A stretch of DNA of 64,000 nt from Lagopus muta. Its lineage: Eukaryota; Chordata; Aves; Galliformes; Phasianidae. Shown here one piece after another: positions 22,939 to 46,200 of this stretch. Position 1 is the stretch's first letter, and each line of letters begins with the position of its first letter. The DNA lies in NCBI RefSeq assembly GCF_023343835.1, contig NC_064447.1, positions 2,170,001 to 2,234,000 of the forward strand, given 5' to 3'. The notes under the pieces were generated by a model that was not told the DNA's origin, made no database searches, and saw only the letters and a list, made by a program, of their open reading frames with translations. The translations under genes and the position numbers were made by a program.

Positions 22939-23345
22939 GCACCCGGCAGGCACCGGGCTCCGCCGCTCCCCCGCGCCCGGGGCCGGCGAGCCGGGCAGGG
23001 GAGCGGAGCGGGCGGCGGGGGCGGCGGGGGGGGCGGCTCTCCCCGCCAGCCCCGCGTTGCGCCGGGCCCGGCAGCGAGCTGCGTGCGCCGGGAGCCGCCG
23101 GTGGCAGCGGGGCGGCGGCGGAGGCGGGGGCGGGAGCGAAGCCGAACGGAGCCGCCCCCGCCGCAGCGCGCGGCGCAGCGCTCCCCCTCCTCGCCGCGCT
23201 CCCCCCTTTTCGTCGTCCCCCCCCTCCGACCCCCCCCGTCCTCTACCCCGGGAACAGCGGCCGCTCCGCCCCGCCCGCAGCACCGAGCCCGCGGGCTGTG
23301 ATGAGCTGCGGGGGGCGAGGCGGCACCGGGAACCTGCGGGAGCTG
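22939..23345 (-). promoter_or_regulatory. RHBDL1 CpG-rich promoter/leader region
   Basis: About 400 bp upstream of the RHBDL1 ATG are extremely GC- and CpG-rich, with poly-C runs (for example 22876-22889) and GGGCGGGG-type boxes around 23012-23036. No TATA box is seen. The transcription start cannot be fixed by eye but should be within this stretch. Confidence 0.6.
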
Positions 23346-23455
23346 ATATGGGTTCGTGCATCGCCGTATGGGGACCGGAGTCTTGGTAAGGGTACCGGTG
23401 TCCCAGTATGGGTAGCAGCACCATAATATGGGTAGTAGTGTCCCAGCCTATGTAA

Positions 23456-23960
23456 CAGCATCCTGACATGGGTACCAGCATCCCAGCATGGGTACCAGCA
23501 TCCCAGTACGTGTACCAGCATCCCAATATGGGTACCAGCATCCCAGCATGGGTACCAGCATCCCAATATGGGTACCAGCATCCCAGCATGGGTACCAGCA
23601 TCCCAGCATGGGTACCAGCATCCCAGTACGTGTACCAGCATCCCAGTACAGGTACCAGCATCCCAGCATGGGTACCAGCATCCCAATATGGGTACCAGCA
23701 TCCCAGCATGGGTACCAGCATCCCAGTACGTGTACCAGCATCCCAATATGGGTACCAGCATCCCAATATGGGTACCAGCATCCCAGCATGGGTACCAGCA
23801 TCCCAGTACGTGTACCAGCATCCCAATATGGGTACCAGCATCCCAGCATGGGTACCAGCATCCCAATATGGGTACCAGCATCCCAGCATGGGTACCAGCA
23901 TCCCAGCATGGGTACCAGCATCCCAGTACGTGTACCAGCATCCCAGTGTGGGCATCAGCA
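23456..23960. repeat. 20-bp minisatellite upstream of RHBDL1
   Basis: About 25 head-to-tail copies of CATCCCAGCATGGGTACCAG. Four unit types alternate, differing in the middle: CAGCATGGG (A), CAATATGGG (B), CAGTACGTG (C) and CAGTACAGG (D). Every unit keeps GTACCAGCATCCC. Diverged copies continue on both sides (about 23370-23455 and 23961-24300). The period of 20 keeps two reading frames open over long distances, which explains the long but meaningless open frames here. Confidence 0.97.
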
Positions 23961-24300
23961 TTGCAGCATGGATACCAGCATCCTGGTGCTGGTACAGGTA
24001 CAGGTACGTGCATCCCAGTGCAAGTTGTGCATCCCAGTGTGAGAGTGTCCATCCCAGTATGTTACCAGCATCCCAGTATGGCTATGTACATTTTTCTATA
24101 GGAATTTGCACCCTGGTATTGAAACTTGCATCTCAGTACAGGTATGTGCATCCTGGTTTGTGCATCCCAGCACTAGAACGAACGTCCTGGTATGAGCATG
24201 TGAATCCCAGTATCAGGATCTGCATCATTGTCCAGGAATCTGCATCCTGGTGCAAGTATCTGCATCCCAGTATGGATTCCAGCATCCCAGCACTGGGTAG

Positions 24301-24815
24301 ATGCTGCATCTGGCCCAGCTGCCTGCCACATGATCCATCTCCATGCCCTCCCATCCTGAGGACCCTGCTCTGCCCTGAAAGGATCCCTTGCGTCTGCCCC
24401 CATCCAGCCCCTGAGCGCAGGCAGCAGCTCCCCAGGACCACATCCCATGGGAGAGATGCTCTGTGGGGTTTAGCCATCCCTGGGGCCGCCGTAAGACCCT
24501 GGAGAGGTACAGGGAAAATCCCTTTCCTGCACTGAGACCGTGTTCCTGGTATCCAGAGCCTGAGATGGAGCCTGCAGAGACAGAAATGGGCGAGGGAAAA
24601 GCTGCCACTGGGAAACGGGAGCAGGAAGGGAGGTGGCACAGTGCTGAGTGCTGGAAAGCAGGGCCAGGCCCTCATCCAGAAACCAGGCTTCTGCTTGCAC
24701 CCCAAATCCCCATAATTTTGCCCAGATGGGTGGACAGCCCCCACCCTCAGGACTCCTCCCTGCTGTGGGGACCCCAACCGGACCAAGGACAGCACAGAGA
24801 CACGGGCTGTGAACG
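24301..24815. other. Intergenic spacer RHBDL1-RHOT2
   Basis: Between the diverged edge of the minisatellite and the RHOT2 3' end I see ordinary moderately GC-rich sequence without repeats, exons or strong motifs. Confidence 0.5.
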
Positions 24816-24830
24816 GAAGGTGAGTAAAAA

Positions 24831-24836
24831 TTTATT
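24831..24836 (-). terminator. RHOT2 poly(A) signal AATAAA
   Basis: TTTATT on plus, within AAATTTATTTCATTG, 1,295 nt past the RHOT2 stop. No AATAAA was found on the minus strand between the stop and this point, so a 1.3-kb 3' UTR is predicted. Confidence 0.65.
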
Positions 24837-26130
24837 TCATTGTAGAGAACAAAACTAAAACAGCACAGCTGTGCCAGGCCTGGAGCAACGCAGGGCGCAG
24901 GGACATCCCTGTGCTCCAGGGCTCTGCCCCACAGACACACTCCAGGCAGGCAGCAGGGATGAAAAGCCCAAGGACACGGCCCTGTGGGTGGGTAGCAGTG
25001 GAGAACCCCAGGCTGGCAAAAGCAGCTCTGGACAGAGCCAGTGTTGGGGAGGGTGCCACTGCTGGGATGGGGACAGCATGGCAGGATGCTACCCACAAAT
25101 GGTGGCTTCTCCAACTCCTCGCTGGCCCCAGGCCACAGTACAAGTTGAAATAGATGAAGGGACACAGCAGCAGCGGGCTGTCCCTCAGTGCTGCCCCGAG
25201 CTGCCTGTAAATAAGCCTACCCTGAGTGCAGCTTAAGAGCTACTGTCACTTATTTCACTAGAAACCCCCTGGCACAGCAGAAATGGGTTGGGAGCCCAGG
25301 GCAGTAGAGTGTGGAGCTCCCAGGGACAGCACAGGCTGGTATCATTCTTTGAGATGCTGAGAACAGGAGCAGCCCCAAACTCATGCCAGCTGAAATGCCA
25401 ACTGGCTAGAGGTGGGCATGGAGGGAAAACAGCTTCCAGTTGTACCAGGAGGTGCAATGCTCAGAGCCTCCTGCTCTGGTAGGGACCCACAGAGGGAATG
25501 GCAGGACAAGGACCACATGATGGCACCGCCAGGCAAGGGCATCCTCTGCCCGTGTAGTGCTCTCTGGCACTGGGAATACTGGTTGTGGGGGGACAGGGAC
25601 ACACGAGCAGGTAGGAGAGGAGGGCAGATGGGCCAAAATCCAGATGGGGTGGTATTGGGAAACAGGGACTCAGGATGGGAATGTGCCTTATGGGGCCGAA
25701 GCTGCCCAGCACTGCTGCAGCAGGCAGAAATCCTGACAGCCTCAGTGCTGGCACTGCTGGAGGCCCTCACGGCTCCAGGAGCATCACCCTGCAGAAGGGA
25801 TGTGCCCAGCCCATGGACAGATGAACACTCGTGTTTGAACATAAAAACAAACGTTAAAAAATCATTAACAGAATAAAAGAAGGGAGTGATCCCTTTGGCT
25901 TCCAGGGAGGAGACCCCAGCTGCCACACAGGCAAGGTGCCCGGGGACCAGTGGGGCGAGGCTGGCTGGTGCCAAGGATCGATCCTGCTGGTGCTGGGAAC
26001 TCTGGCTTCTCTGATCCTGCAATTGAGGCTGGGGGAGGAGGATTTCCCACCAGGGAGCAGCGGGCCCTCATGGGGCATGGTTCAGGACAGGGAGCTGGTG
26101 GCACAGGAAGGACGGGGAGCAGAGCAGCTC

Positions 26131-36900
<10,770 letters not shown>

Positions 36901-37025
36901 GGCGGCACCGCCGCCGCTCCCGGGGTCGCCGCCGCCGCCAGCGCCGCTTCCGGTGGCAACCAGCGAGTGGTGAGGGATAGAGCGGCGCTGCCAAGCACAG
37001 CTCCCCCTGCCGGTCGGAGGTATTA
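36901..37025 (-). promoter_or_regulatory. RHOT2 promoter squeezed behind WDR90
   Basis: An ETS site (CTTCCGG at 36947-36953, CCGGAAG on the coding strand) follows GGTTGCCA, 47-60 bp upstream of the RHOT2 ATG. The surrounding sequence is CpG-rich and TATA-less. The WDR90 poly(A) signal is only about 100 bp further upstream. Confidence 0.65.
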
Positions 37026-37044
37026 CCCTCGCGTTTCGTCTTGT

Positions 37045-37050
37045 TTTATT
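37045..37050 (-). terminator. WDR90 poly(A) signal AATAAA
   Basis: TTTATT on plus, within TTGTTTTATTAGCC, about 175 nt past the WDR90 stop. Cleavage is expected near 37020-37030, inside the RHOT2 promoter. Confidence 0.75.
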
Positions 37051-37222
37051 AGCCAAAAAATATATATATAGAGAGAGCAGCAAATCGTGTCATAAATAAA
37101 CAGCACAGCACAGCAGTCCCGGAGCGCCCCACGACCCGCCGCAGGGGCTGCGGCCTAGCTGGGGGGCTGAGCCGGGGCCTGGCGTACAGCCGCAGCCCGG
37201 CCCGCAGCGAGGCCACCCCGCC

Positions 37223-40200
37223 TCAGGCGCCCAGCAGCTCCCAGACGAGAACCGCGCTGTGCGAGGCCGTCAGCAAGCGGCGGCCGGCTGGAGCGAAGCG
37301 ACAGAGGTGGACGGCGTCATCGTGAGCGGCGTAGTCCTGGGGGAGGCCGGCAGGGCAGCGCTGCAGCCGGAGGAGCCGCTCTGTGGGGAGACACGCTGGG
37401 GTCAGAGCCTGAGGGTGGGGGGTGGTTCATCTGGAGAAGGCTCAAGAGACATTACTGCTCCTCTACAGCTCCTGAAAGGAAGCCAGCAGCCCCCTGCAGA
37501 GAAGGAGCTGGGGGTCCTGATGGCTGAAAAGCTGAAGGTGAGGCAGCAGGGTGTGATGACAGCTGGGAAACAAATGGAATCGTGGGCTGCATCAGCAGAG
37601 GGGGGGCCAGCAGGGACAGGGAGGTGACCGTCCCTCTGTGCTCTGCTCTTGTGAGGCCCCATCTGCAGCACTGCGTCCAGGGCAGGAGCCCCCAGGCCAA
37701 GCAAGACAGGGAGCTGTTGGAGAGGGTGCAGGGGAGCCACAGAGATGATCAGGGGCTGCAGCACCTCCCTTATGAGGACAGGCTGAGGGAGCTGGGCTTG
37801 TTCAGCCTGGAGCAAAGAAGGCTGGGGGTGACCTCATTGCAGCCTGCAGTACCTAAAGGGAGCCTACAGACAGGAGGGGAGTCAACTCCTGAAAAGGGTG
37901 GATAACAGCAGGACAAGGGGAAATGGTTTGAAGTTGAAAGAGGCAGGATTGAGGTTGGATGTCAGGGGAAGTTCTTTGCTGTGAGAGTGGTGAGGTGCTG
38001 GAACAGCTGCCCAGAGAGGCTGTGATGCCCCGTGCATCCGTGGAGGTGTTCAAGGCCAGGTTGGATGGAGCCCTGGGCAGCCTGGGCTGGTATTAAATGA
38101 GGAGGTTGGTGGCTCTGCCTGTGGCAGGGAGGTTTCAAGATTCATGATCCTTGAGGTCTTTTCCAACCCAGGCCATTCTGAATGTTAGGAAACATTTCTG
38201 CTCAGAAAGAGCAATGCTACAGTGGCACTGCTGCTCAGTGATGGAGGTGTTCCAGAACCCTGGGGATGTGGCACTGAGGGAAGTGGGCAGTTGGAGTAGA
38301 TGATCTGAGAGTTCTTTTCCAACCTTACCACTTCTCTGTTTTTTCCCTGCCTGACACACTACCCTGCCCTGAAGCAGGGCAGATACTTCACTCCCAGGGC
38401 TGTTGTTCCTGGGATGACACACCTAGGGGGACGAGCAGAGCCCACAGCACTGGCTGGTACTCACCGCTGAAGCCGACAGCCATGAAGCGCGCTGCAGGAG
38501 ACAGACTCAGGGACGTGGCAAAGTATGGCAAGGAGATCTTCTCAACAACCTGTGCTCCAGCAAGAGAAGCACAGCAACATCTCAGAACTGAGCAGGCAGC
38601 AAAACAGCTGCCTAAGTGACACCTTCAGGAGGGTAAAGGGCTCCTCCTCCGTGGGGAGGCTGACAGATGCACAACCTCTCTCCAGGCTCAAAAACCTGCC
38701 AAAGGCACCCCCCTTCAAGAGGTGACATGACAATTTAGAGACTGTTAGCGTTCCCAAAAGCAAATACCTTCCCCTCCAGAAGAAGCATCAGTGACTGGCA
38801 GCCTGCCCAGGGGCCTGGGGCCAGAGCTGGAGTTTCTGAGTGAAAAGCTGCCACACTGCCCAGCTGCTTGCTGAACCAATTTCAAAACCTAAAGCTTGTA
38901 TTACTTGCAGCTCCTATTAGCAGGAGTGGATACTGCAGTGGGAGCTGTCATTTGGGTCAAGAGGGGGTCCAGCTCTCCCCCTGCAGAAAGAGGGGCTCAT
39001 CTGCAAGCCTCTGCTTTATGTTGCAGGCCCTTCGAGGGAGGTGGGGAGCACTGCCTCCCCACCATCTCATTCAACAAAGCCATGCAATGGAGCACATGCT
39101 GCCTGGGCACGATGCACAGGGAGGGTACAAATACCTGTTTCTTGCGCAGGCTGTAAAACAGGGCTTCCTTCTGCATCCCAAAGCCAACGTAGACCAAGGT
39201 TCCATGCTCCCAAGGGCAGAACGCAGCCAGGCTGGGTGGCAGGCTGCCATGACCCTGGCAGGGGAAACCAAAAGGAACCAAACTGAGGCTAGCTTTTCCA
39301 GCCCAACACAACACAGCAGGGAGCAGAGGAGAGCACGGAGCAGTACCAGCCATTGGGCTGTAGGTGTATGAGCACTGGAAAATTCATATGATACAAAAAG
39401 GCTGTTTTCTCCCTCTCTCATTGCCATCTCAGCCCTGCTCGCTGCAAAGAAACAAGGAGCAAACACACACTGCCATGGAAACCTGAAGCTCGTTGTTTAC
39501 TGTCAAGGAAGCAGGACACACGAGAGCCCAACAGGCAGAATTTCCACCCTGACATTATTCCCGCGTGGGCTTGAAGGTTGGGCTGGATTAATGGATTAGT
39601 TTCAACACAAGCCAATAGAGCCCAAAAGATACATCGTTAGTATGGGATGCAAGATCAGTCCTTCCCAAATTCACCATGGGGAGACCTGTAACAGCCTGCA
39701 ATGTGCGTGGGCCTGGGGGCAGCAGGTGAGGATCAGAAAAGCCCACCTTCCTCTTGCATGCCAACGTCAGGTACACAAGGGGCCAATATCCTGTCCCATA
39801 CAGAACCCCTCCATTTTCTAGCAACATCGTTCTGCTCAGATCCCTGACTTTGACTGGTCTGCAGCCAGCTCTGCAGAGTAACGGAGACTCAGGGCTGGAG
39901 CAGGAGTATTTGGCTCTGTTCACAGTCACTGGGCTCCTGGTTCAGGATATTCACACTCATTGGCAGTGTCAATCAGCAGGATGCTCATCGTTAGGTCTCT
40001 CACCTGCACACTGCCTGTGCTGGCTCCTGGCTGTGCTCAGTTTCACACAGCATAGCAGTATCAGCTGTGTGAACGCAGTTTTTTCTCTTCATGCTCACAA
40101 AATCAGTGCTTCCCAGTGGTGAAGCAGCACCCTGTGCAGCTCACACTGCCTGTCAACACCTCAAAGGTGCACGAGTAAGATATCCCACGAGCAGCAGAAC

Positions 40201-43200
40201 CCATGAAAATCACCTTCCTAAGCGGACTCACTGTTTGCACCCATCCTTCTCAAAGCCTCGAGGCATCCCTCCCCTCCTGGGTGACTGAAACAACACATGT
40301 AAACACACTGGACTGAGCTGACAGGATGGTTTCACGTGACTTTGGATGGGGTTAGGATGCTTCAGCATCCCATCTACAGCCAGGGAGAGCGTGCTGAAGG
40401 GACTGGGGCTGCATGGTGCCAAGACACGGACGTGAGTGGGGGAGCAGAACACTCACCTCGGGGCTGGCAGGAGCAGGGAAGCTAAGCCAGTCGAGGAGCT
40501 CACACTTATCCTTCAGCCAGTCGGAGGCCCAAACGCTGACCCGGCGGTCTGAGCTGGTAGCCAGCCACAGCTCAGCTCCTTGCACCCCAAAATCATGGTA
40601 CTACAGAAGACAAAAGCAACGTCACGGCTCTTGCAGTGCAGAAGCTTTAAAGAAAGCTGTCAGCAAGAACTAGCAGAGGGCATGACTTCATGGGAATACA
40701 AGGGATTAATGCCGGGATTAATCTCCTGGATTCTCTCATCTGAGCAGTGCTTAAAGTCATTTATCACAATAAAATAGGACAAGGAAGCAGTGATTGCAGA
40801 GCCAGCAGCAAGCTCTGGGCTGAAAGCCCCGGCAGAAGAGGAGTGAGTGCCTGGCCAGAACGATACACATCTCTTCCCTCGGACACCTCATCTGAGCATC
40901 TCCTAGGAGACTGCAGATACAGTACGTGTTCTTCACCTAAAGCAGAGGAAGACCTCCTCACTCCACAGTCACCAGGAAAAACAGCTTTGCAGCCTTGTGC
41001 AGATTTTAAAGTCAGAGATCTTAGGCAAAGTTACTGTCATCTCAGGAAGTCACAAAGAGACCCTCCATGGAGGGAAATACAAAAGATGCTAAAAACACCC
41101 CACTATTGGGCTAACAAGCCTTCTGGCTTCACAGAGCAACCCCACAAAGAGCCAGATGCACACACAGAGCCAGGCTGCTAAGGAGTGAAGTGGGGAAATC
41201 GCATCAAGGCTGTTAGTGGGGGCATGGGCCAACCCAGGCTGCCCTCAAGGGATGCTGCTCTTGGAGGGCCCATAGTGCATGCACAGAGTGCCTGCCCACC
41301 CTCTCAGGCAACCTGAGAGCAATGCAGAGGCTTTTCTCCACTAAAACTATCCCTGAAAAAAAAAAAAAAGCCAACAGAAGTTACTGGAGGTGCTGGGCCT
41401 AAAAAGCAGAGCAGAACAACTGACCCAGCCAGGCTGCTGCTCTCTCCCACAGTGCAGGGACCTCACTCCCACACGGTGCTGGGACACACAGGCAGGTCTT
41501 ACCTGCTTCCTGATGCACTGCAGGACGGTGATAGCAGAGCCTTTGTGGTCAGCAAGGATGCGGATGGTCATTCCAGTGCGAGGGCTGCTGACAGCCACGA
41601 TTCCATCCTTGCCCCCTGATAAAATCATTTCTCCTGTGGTCAAAGAAGAGAACGGGATAATTCTTATAGAAGAGTCTGATGTCATGGGACGGCAGAGTCC
41701 CAAAACACCTGAAAGACTGGGAACATCTGAACGAAGAGCTGGGTAAGATCAGATGTTTCAGGGACACACGCTAAATCACATCCAAACAAGAGCCAAAGCA
41801 GCTTGTAAACAGGAAGACAAAAAGGAATATTTGCTGCATCCAAACTACTTGCTTGTATCACTGCCAATATATCTGCCAAAACCCATTTACCATGTGCTCT
41901 ACTGACAGGTCTGCCAAAGTCCATTGGTACGAGCTCTCCCTGGGCCCAGCTTTTTGTGCAAGTTTTTGGAGGCAAGACCTGTGCTTGGGTAACCCTGGTA
42001 AAAGCGAGCTGTGCTCCCCAGGCAACATCCCTGCTGTTACAACAAGCAATCTCACCATCTGTGGAGTAGGCAATTGCTGTCAGTGTGGTGGCATGGGGGT
42101 GCATTTTCAGCTCCATCTCTGTCCTGGAAATACTGAAGACACGGATGGTGCCATCACTGTATCCTGCCACCACATGCTGACTCTCAGCTTCCCATGCAAC
42201 GTTGGGGTGAGGCTTCCAGGCCAGGCACTGGCAACTCTGCAAAGGAACCAGGGAAGATAGATGATGACAGTGCAGACAGCAGGACTGGGCACAGCAAATG
42301 CACTAAAGGCTCCACCTGCAAGTATTTCTTCAGCTTCAGGTTGGTCTGTGAGGACACAGCAGTCCAAAGCAGTTAGACTGCATCCTCTACCCAGACAAAA
42401 AGACTGAAGTGCCACAAAGGATTACCTGGTTCAGCACTTGAAACTGTACCACCAGCTCCATTCTGCTGAGGGACCAAACCCTCACGCTGCCATCTTCCCC
42501 ACACGTGGCACAGAGAGTCTCATCAGGACTGAAGGACACCTCGGTCACCTGCAGCAAGGAGGGAGATGGGGAACAGGAGCCCTACAAATAACAGCCTGCA
42601 GCACATCAGCCCCTCTTCCCCTCCCACTCCCCAGGACTCCTCCAAACATGAAGCCCCATGTGTAAAGGAAGGAGAGTTGTTTAATTTTTGTGCTGAGAAG
42701 AAATCTGGGACTGACAGCCAGGCTTGCAATGGAAATCATTAAACCTAACCACAAAGCTAAACCAGGCACTACACAACATAAATCTAAGTAAAAGATCTTC
42801 CACCACTTGAAATCTTCCAGTTTAGATCTTCGTGTTTTAGGCAAAGAAAATTCTCCATTACGGGTGTTCAGCAATCAGGCTGCTTCCACACATTGCAGCA
42901 CTCCACAATTAAACCTCAGTGACTCAGCCAGCTGCATTTTCCACTCTGGCAGAAAGACCCACAGCTACTCACAGGCTGAGGCTGAGAAACACCTGAGGCT
43001 GAAGCAGCTGAGCCTGCGAATGCCTGCAGCACAACCCCTTGGGCACAAGCATGATGCAGAACACCCGCTGCTCCACGTAGCAAAGCACAACCATCCCTGC
43101 CCCTCAAACCTTGCTTTTGTGGCCGCTGATGAGCCGGATGCTTGTGCTCTCCTTCCAGTTGATGTACCACAGTGTTCCTGCTGTGGTGCCCACAATCCCC

Positions 43201-46200
43201 ATTTCTAAAGAGTCATCGAAGGCCATGCTGACTATCGTCCCATCCAGGGTGATCTCATGTTCTAGCAGGACTGAGCTAGGTCTGGAGGAAGGGAAGATCC
43301 GAGAGGGAACACTCAGCTACTGGAAGACACTGCCTCCTTTAAATGCAATTTTCTAGTATGCACAGTGTTTAGAAAGCAGTTGTTCAGTGTGGGGCACCCG
43401 AATGCTGCACAGTGACTGGTGCTGCACAGAGACCATTGCTGATAGGAGAGAAGCAAAACAGGGGATGCAGCAGCATAAAAAGGAAACAAAGGTAAGATAT
43501 TTTCATTCATTCTTTTAAAGGAGCTTCTATAAGCCACTGACTTAAACCCCACCCATTTCCAATACCAAGAAGATTGAACTGTTAGCAAAAATCCAATAAA
43601 AATGACCATGCAGGAAGAGTCAAGAGTGAAGGGATGGAGGGGAGGTAAGGATGAAGAGCAGCAGCACAGCTGTGGGCAGAGCTCACGCATCTGTGAAAAG
43701 CCACCTTTCAGACAGCCCCCAGATGAGGGGAAGAGCACCTGAGGAGCACAGCACGAGGTGGGTGCCAGCAGGGCAGATGCTGGAGCTCACCTACCTGGCC
43801 TTGGGCCCCTTCGGCCTCAGCTCCTGCGTGGCCCCCACTGCCCACAGGCGGATGCGCTTCGCGTTGCTGCCGCTCACCAGCCTGTTGCAGCGGCACACCA
43901 GCACACCTGGGAGGCAAATGGAAGCACCCGTGGACACCCACCCATGAATAAACCCCACTGCTCTCAGCCACCAACTCACTGGGCAGCACACCTGCTGTTC
44001 TCACAGCCCAGAAATAGCCCCCCGACCCACTCAGCTCTGACACCCGGCTCACAGATCAACTGCCACCCAATAGGGAAAATCCATTTTTCCAGCCACAGCT
44101 GAAACGAGAGGCAGGCAAGCTCAGTGCTGCTTACAGCCTAACATTGGTGGCATTTAGAATCATAGAATCACCAGGGTTGGAAAAGACCTCCAAGATCACC
44201 CTGTCCAACTGTCCACCTACCACCAATACTTGCCCACTACCCCACGTCCTTTAGCACCGTATTTGCACCCACCGATCTCGCCCTCATCAGCCTCCCACAT
44301 CATGAAGCAGCTGTTGGTCTCCGTGTCCCACACGCAGACCTGGCCTGAGTTGGTCCCACTGTAAAGAAGGGTGTCAGCCCCATAGCAGAGGGATGTCAGC
44401 TCCGCTGGCCCTAACACTTCAGGTGCAGGGGCCCTATGAACCTGCCAAGGCACATGAAGCAGAAAGGTCAAAGGGAACGTGCTGCTTAGCTAAAAGGGAA
44501 GCAAACCACCTCCTCCCACCTTCAATGCATTCAGATTGCGCATCAGATACAACTGAAAGCCACTCAGGGCCAACATCACACTCTCACTAAGAGAGATCAT
44601 CAGCTCTTGCAGAACTGTGGGGGCAGAGCCTCCATCTCTCTCACCAGGGCTTGGAAAAGACGTCAGAAATACAGAACATAAATTTCAATAGATGATAAAA
44701 CTGAGATTTTACCTTGAGATTGATGTCAGCCCCGTGCTGCTCCAGCAGCCAAAATGTAAGTGCTCCCTTCCCCACGCAGGCCATTTCTCTGTGAGAAAAA
44801 GGACTAAAAGCCATGTCATGGACTGGCTCGGAGATACGAGTCGATGACAGGAGTTCATAAGTGTAGGTACTCCACAGAGCAATGGTTTGATCATTGTAGT
44901 CCCCTAGGTAGAACATGAAAGACAGTAGAAGGAGGGAACCAACCTGATGGAGCTGTAGGCGTCCCTACAGCAGAGGAGTTGGACTAGATGACCTTTAAAG
45001 GTCCCTTCCAACTCAAATGATTCAATTATTCTAATTCTGCAGCCTGAGTGTTTCCTTACGATGGCCATCAGCCAACACACACGTCACAATCTCATGTCAT
45101 GCCACTGTTGTCTCAGGCAGAGGCACATCTCTTTGCATGCATACTCAGCTAAAGCCAAGAAGTGCTTCTGTGGCAGCGAAGGCTCCGTGATGTAATAGGT
45201 TGGCATCTGAGCTGAGGATGAGTGGAGCTGGCCCAACATTTTGTGTTGGAGGTTGTAGCACATCTGGACCTACAGCACAGTCTGCAGCCGATGTCTGACT
45301 CAGCCAATGCTGGCCTGGTAGGGATTGCAGCACACAGAGCAGGCTTTCTGCTATTTCTGCATCCTTAGCACACACGCCCAACACAAGCCCTCCAGCAACA
45401 CTATGAGCTCAGGACTAACAGCTTTGAACTGAGAAACAGAGGGTGCCATTGCTGAGAGTGATGCAGAGATGGGAACTGACCTTAATGGAAGCCACCACGT
45501 CTGGCAGGCAGCAGGAGGCAGCAGCCATGGCATGGTAAGCACCCCCAGCTCTCAGCCTGCACAGCAGGCACTTCATCAGCCTTCCCCAGGCTCCACAAAT
45601 CAGGGCAGACTTTCAGCTTTTTCCTTCTCCACAGCCCAGAAAAGAGCTGGAGAAGGAGGGCTCCTCTCCCACGCTGCTCTGCAGAGAGCACAGAGCGCTC
45701 TCACTTGAGCAAGGCTTGCTTTTATTTCCAAGGGCAGACTCACCAGCTCAAAATGAACGTGTTGCCTGCTCCACAGGTCCTCTCTCTTGCAAAACTAGAA
45801 CTTACTAATTGTGTATCTGTCCTTTAAATGTCCCCTGCCTAAACAAAACAGACAGCTTGAGTGTCCATCTTGTGCTGGCATCGCCGCCCGGCAGGAGGCT
45901 CACAGTGTGAGGCCTGGATACTTCTGTGCAGTTCCAGCTAAGCAATAAGAAGGCCAGGAGAAAGCATTTCCCTTTGGATACTATACACAGTAACTGCAAA
46001 CTATTTACATGGCCTTAACCAGGACTAGTCAGCCAGAAAAAAAGCTGTAACTTCAAGAAAAACGAGCCTGCAGGGCAATGAGAGCAAGCCCAGCACCTGG
46101 TAAACATAGGGCACATTTTCCCCCACAAAATGCTGACAGCTGCTCACTTGCAGAGCATCCCCAGGCTCACGGTCACTGCCAGGGGGACCTGAGATTACAA

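Noticed and set aside
23456-23960. Regular 20-bp spacing reminiscent of a CRISPR array
   Set aside because: There are no unique spacers; the whole unit repeats head to tail, and the context is a vertebrate promoter.
22456-24535. Very long open frames (up to about 500 codons) on both strands over the 20-bp array
   Set aside because: A 20-bp period free of stops yields repeating peptides in several frames. Composition is repetitive, no domain is present, and both strands are equally open.
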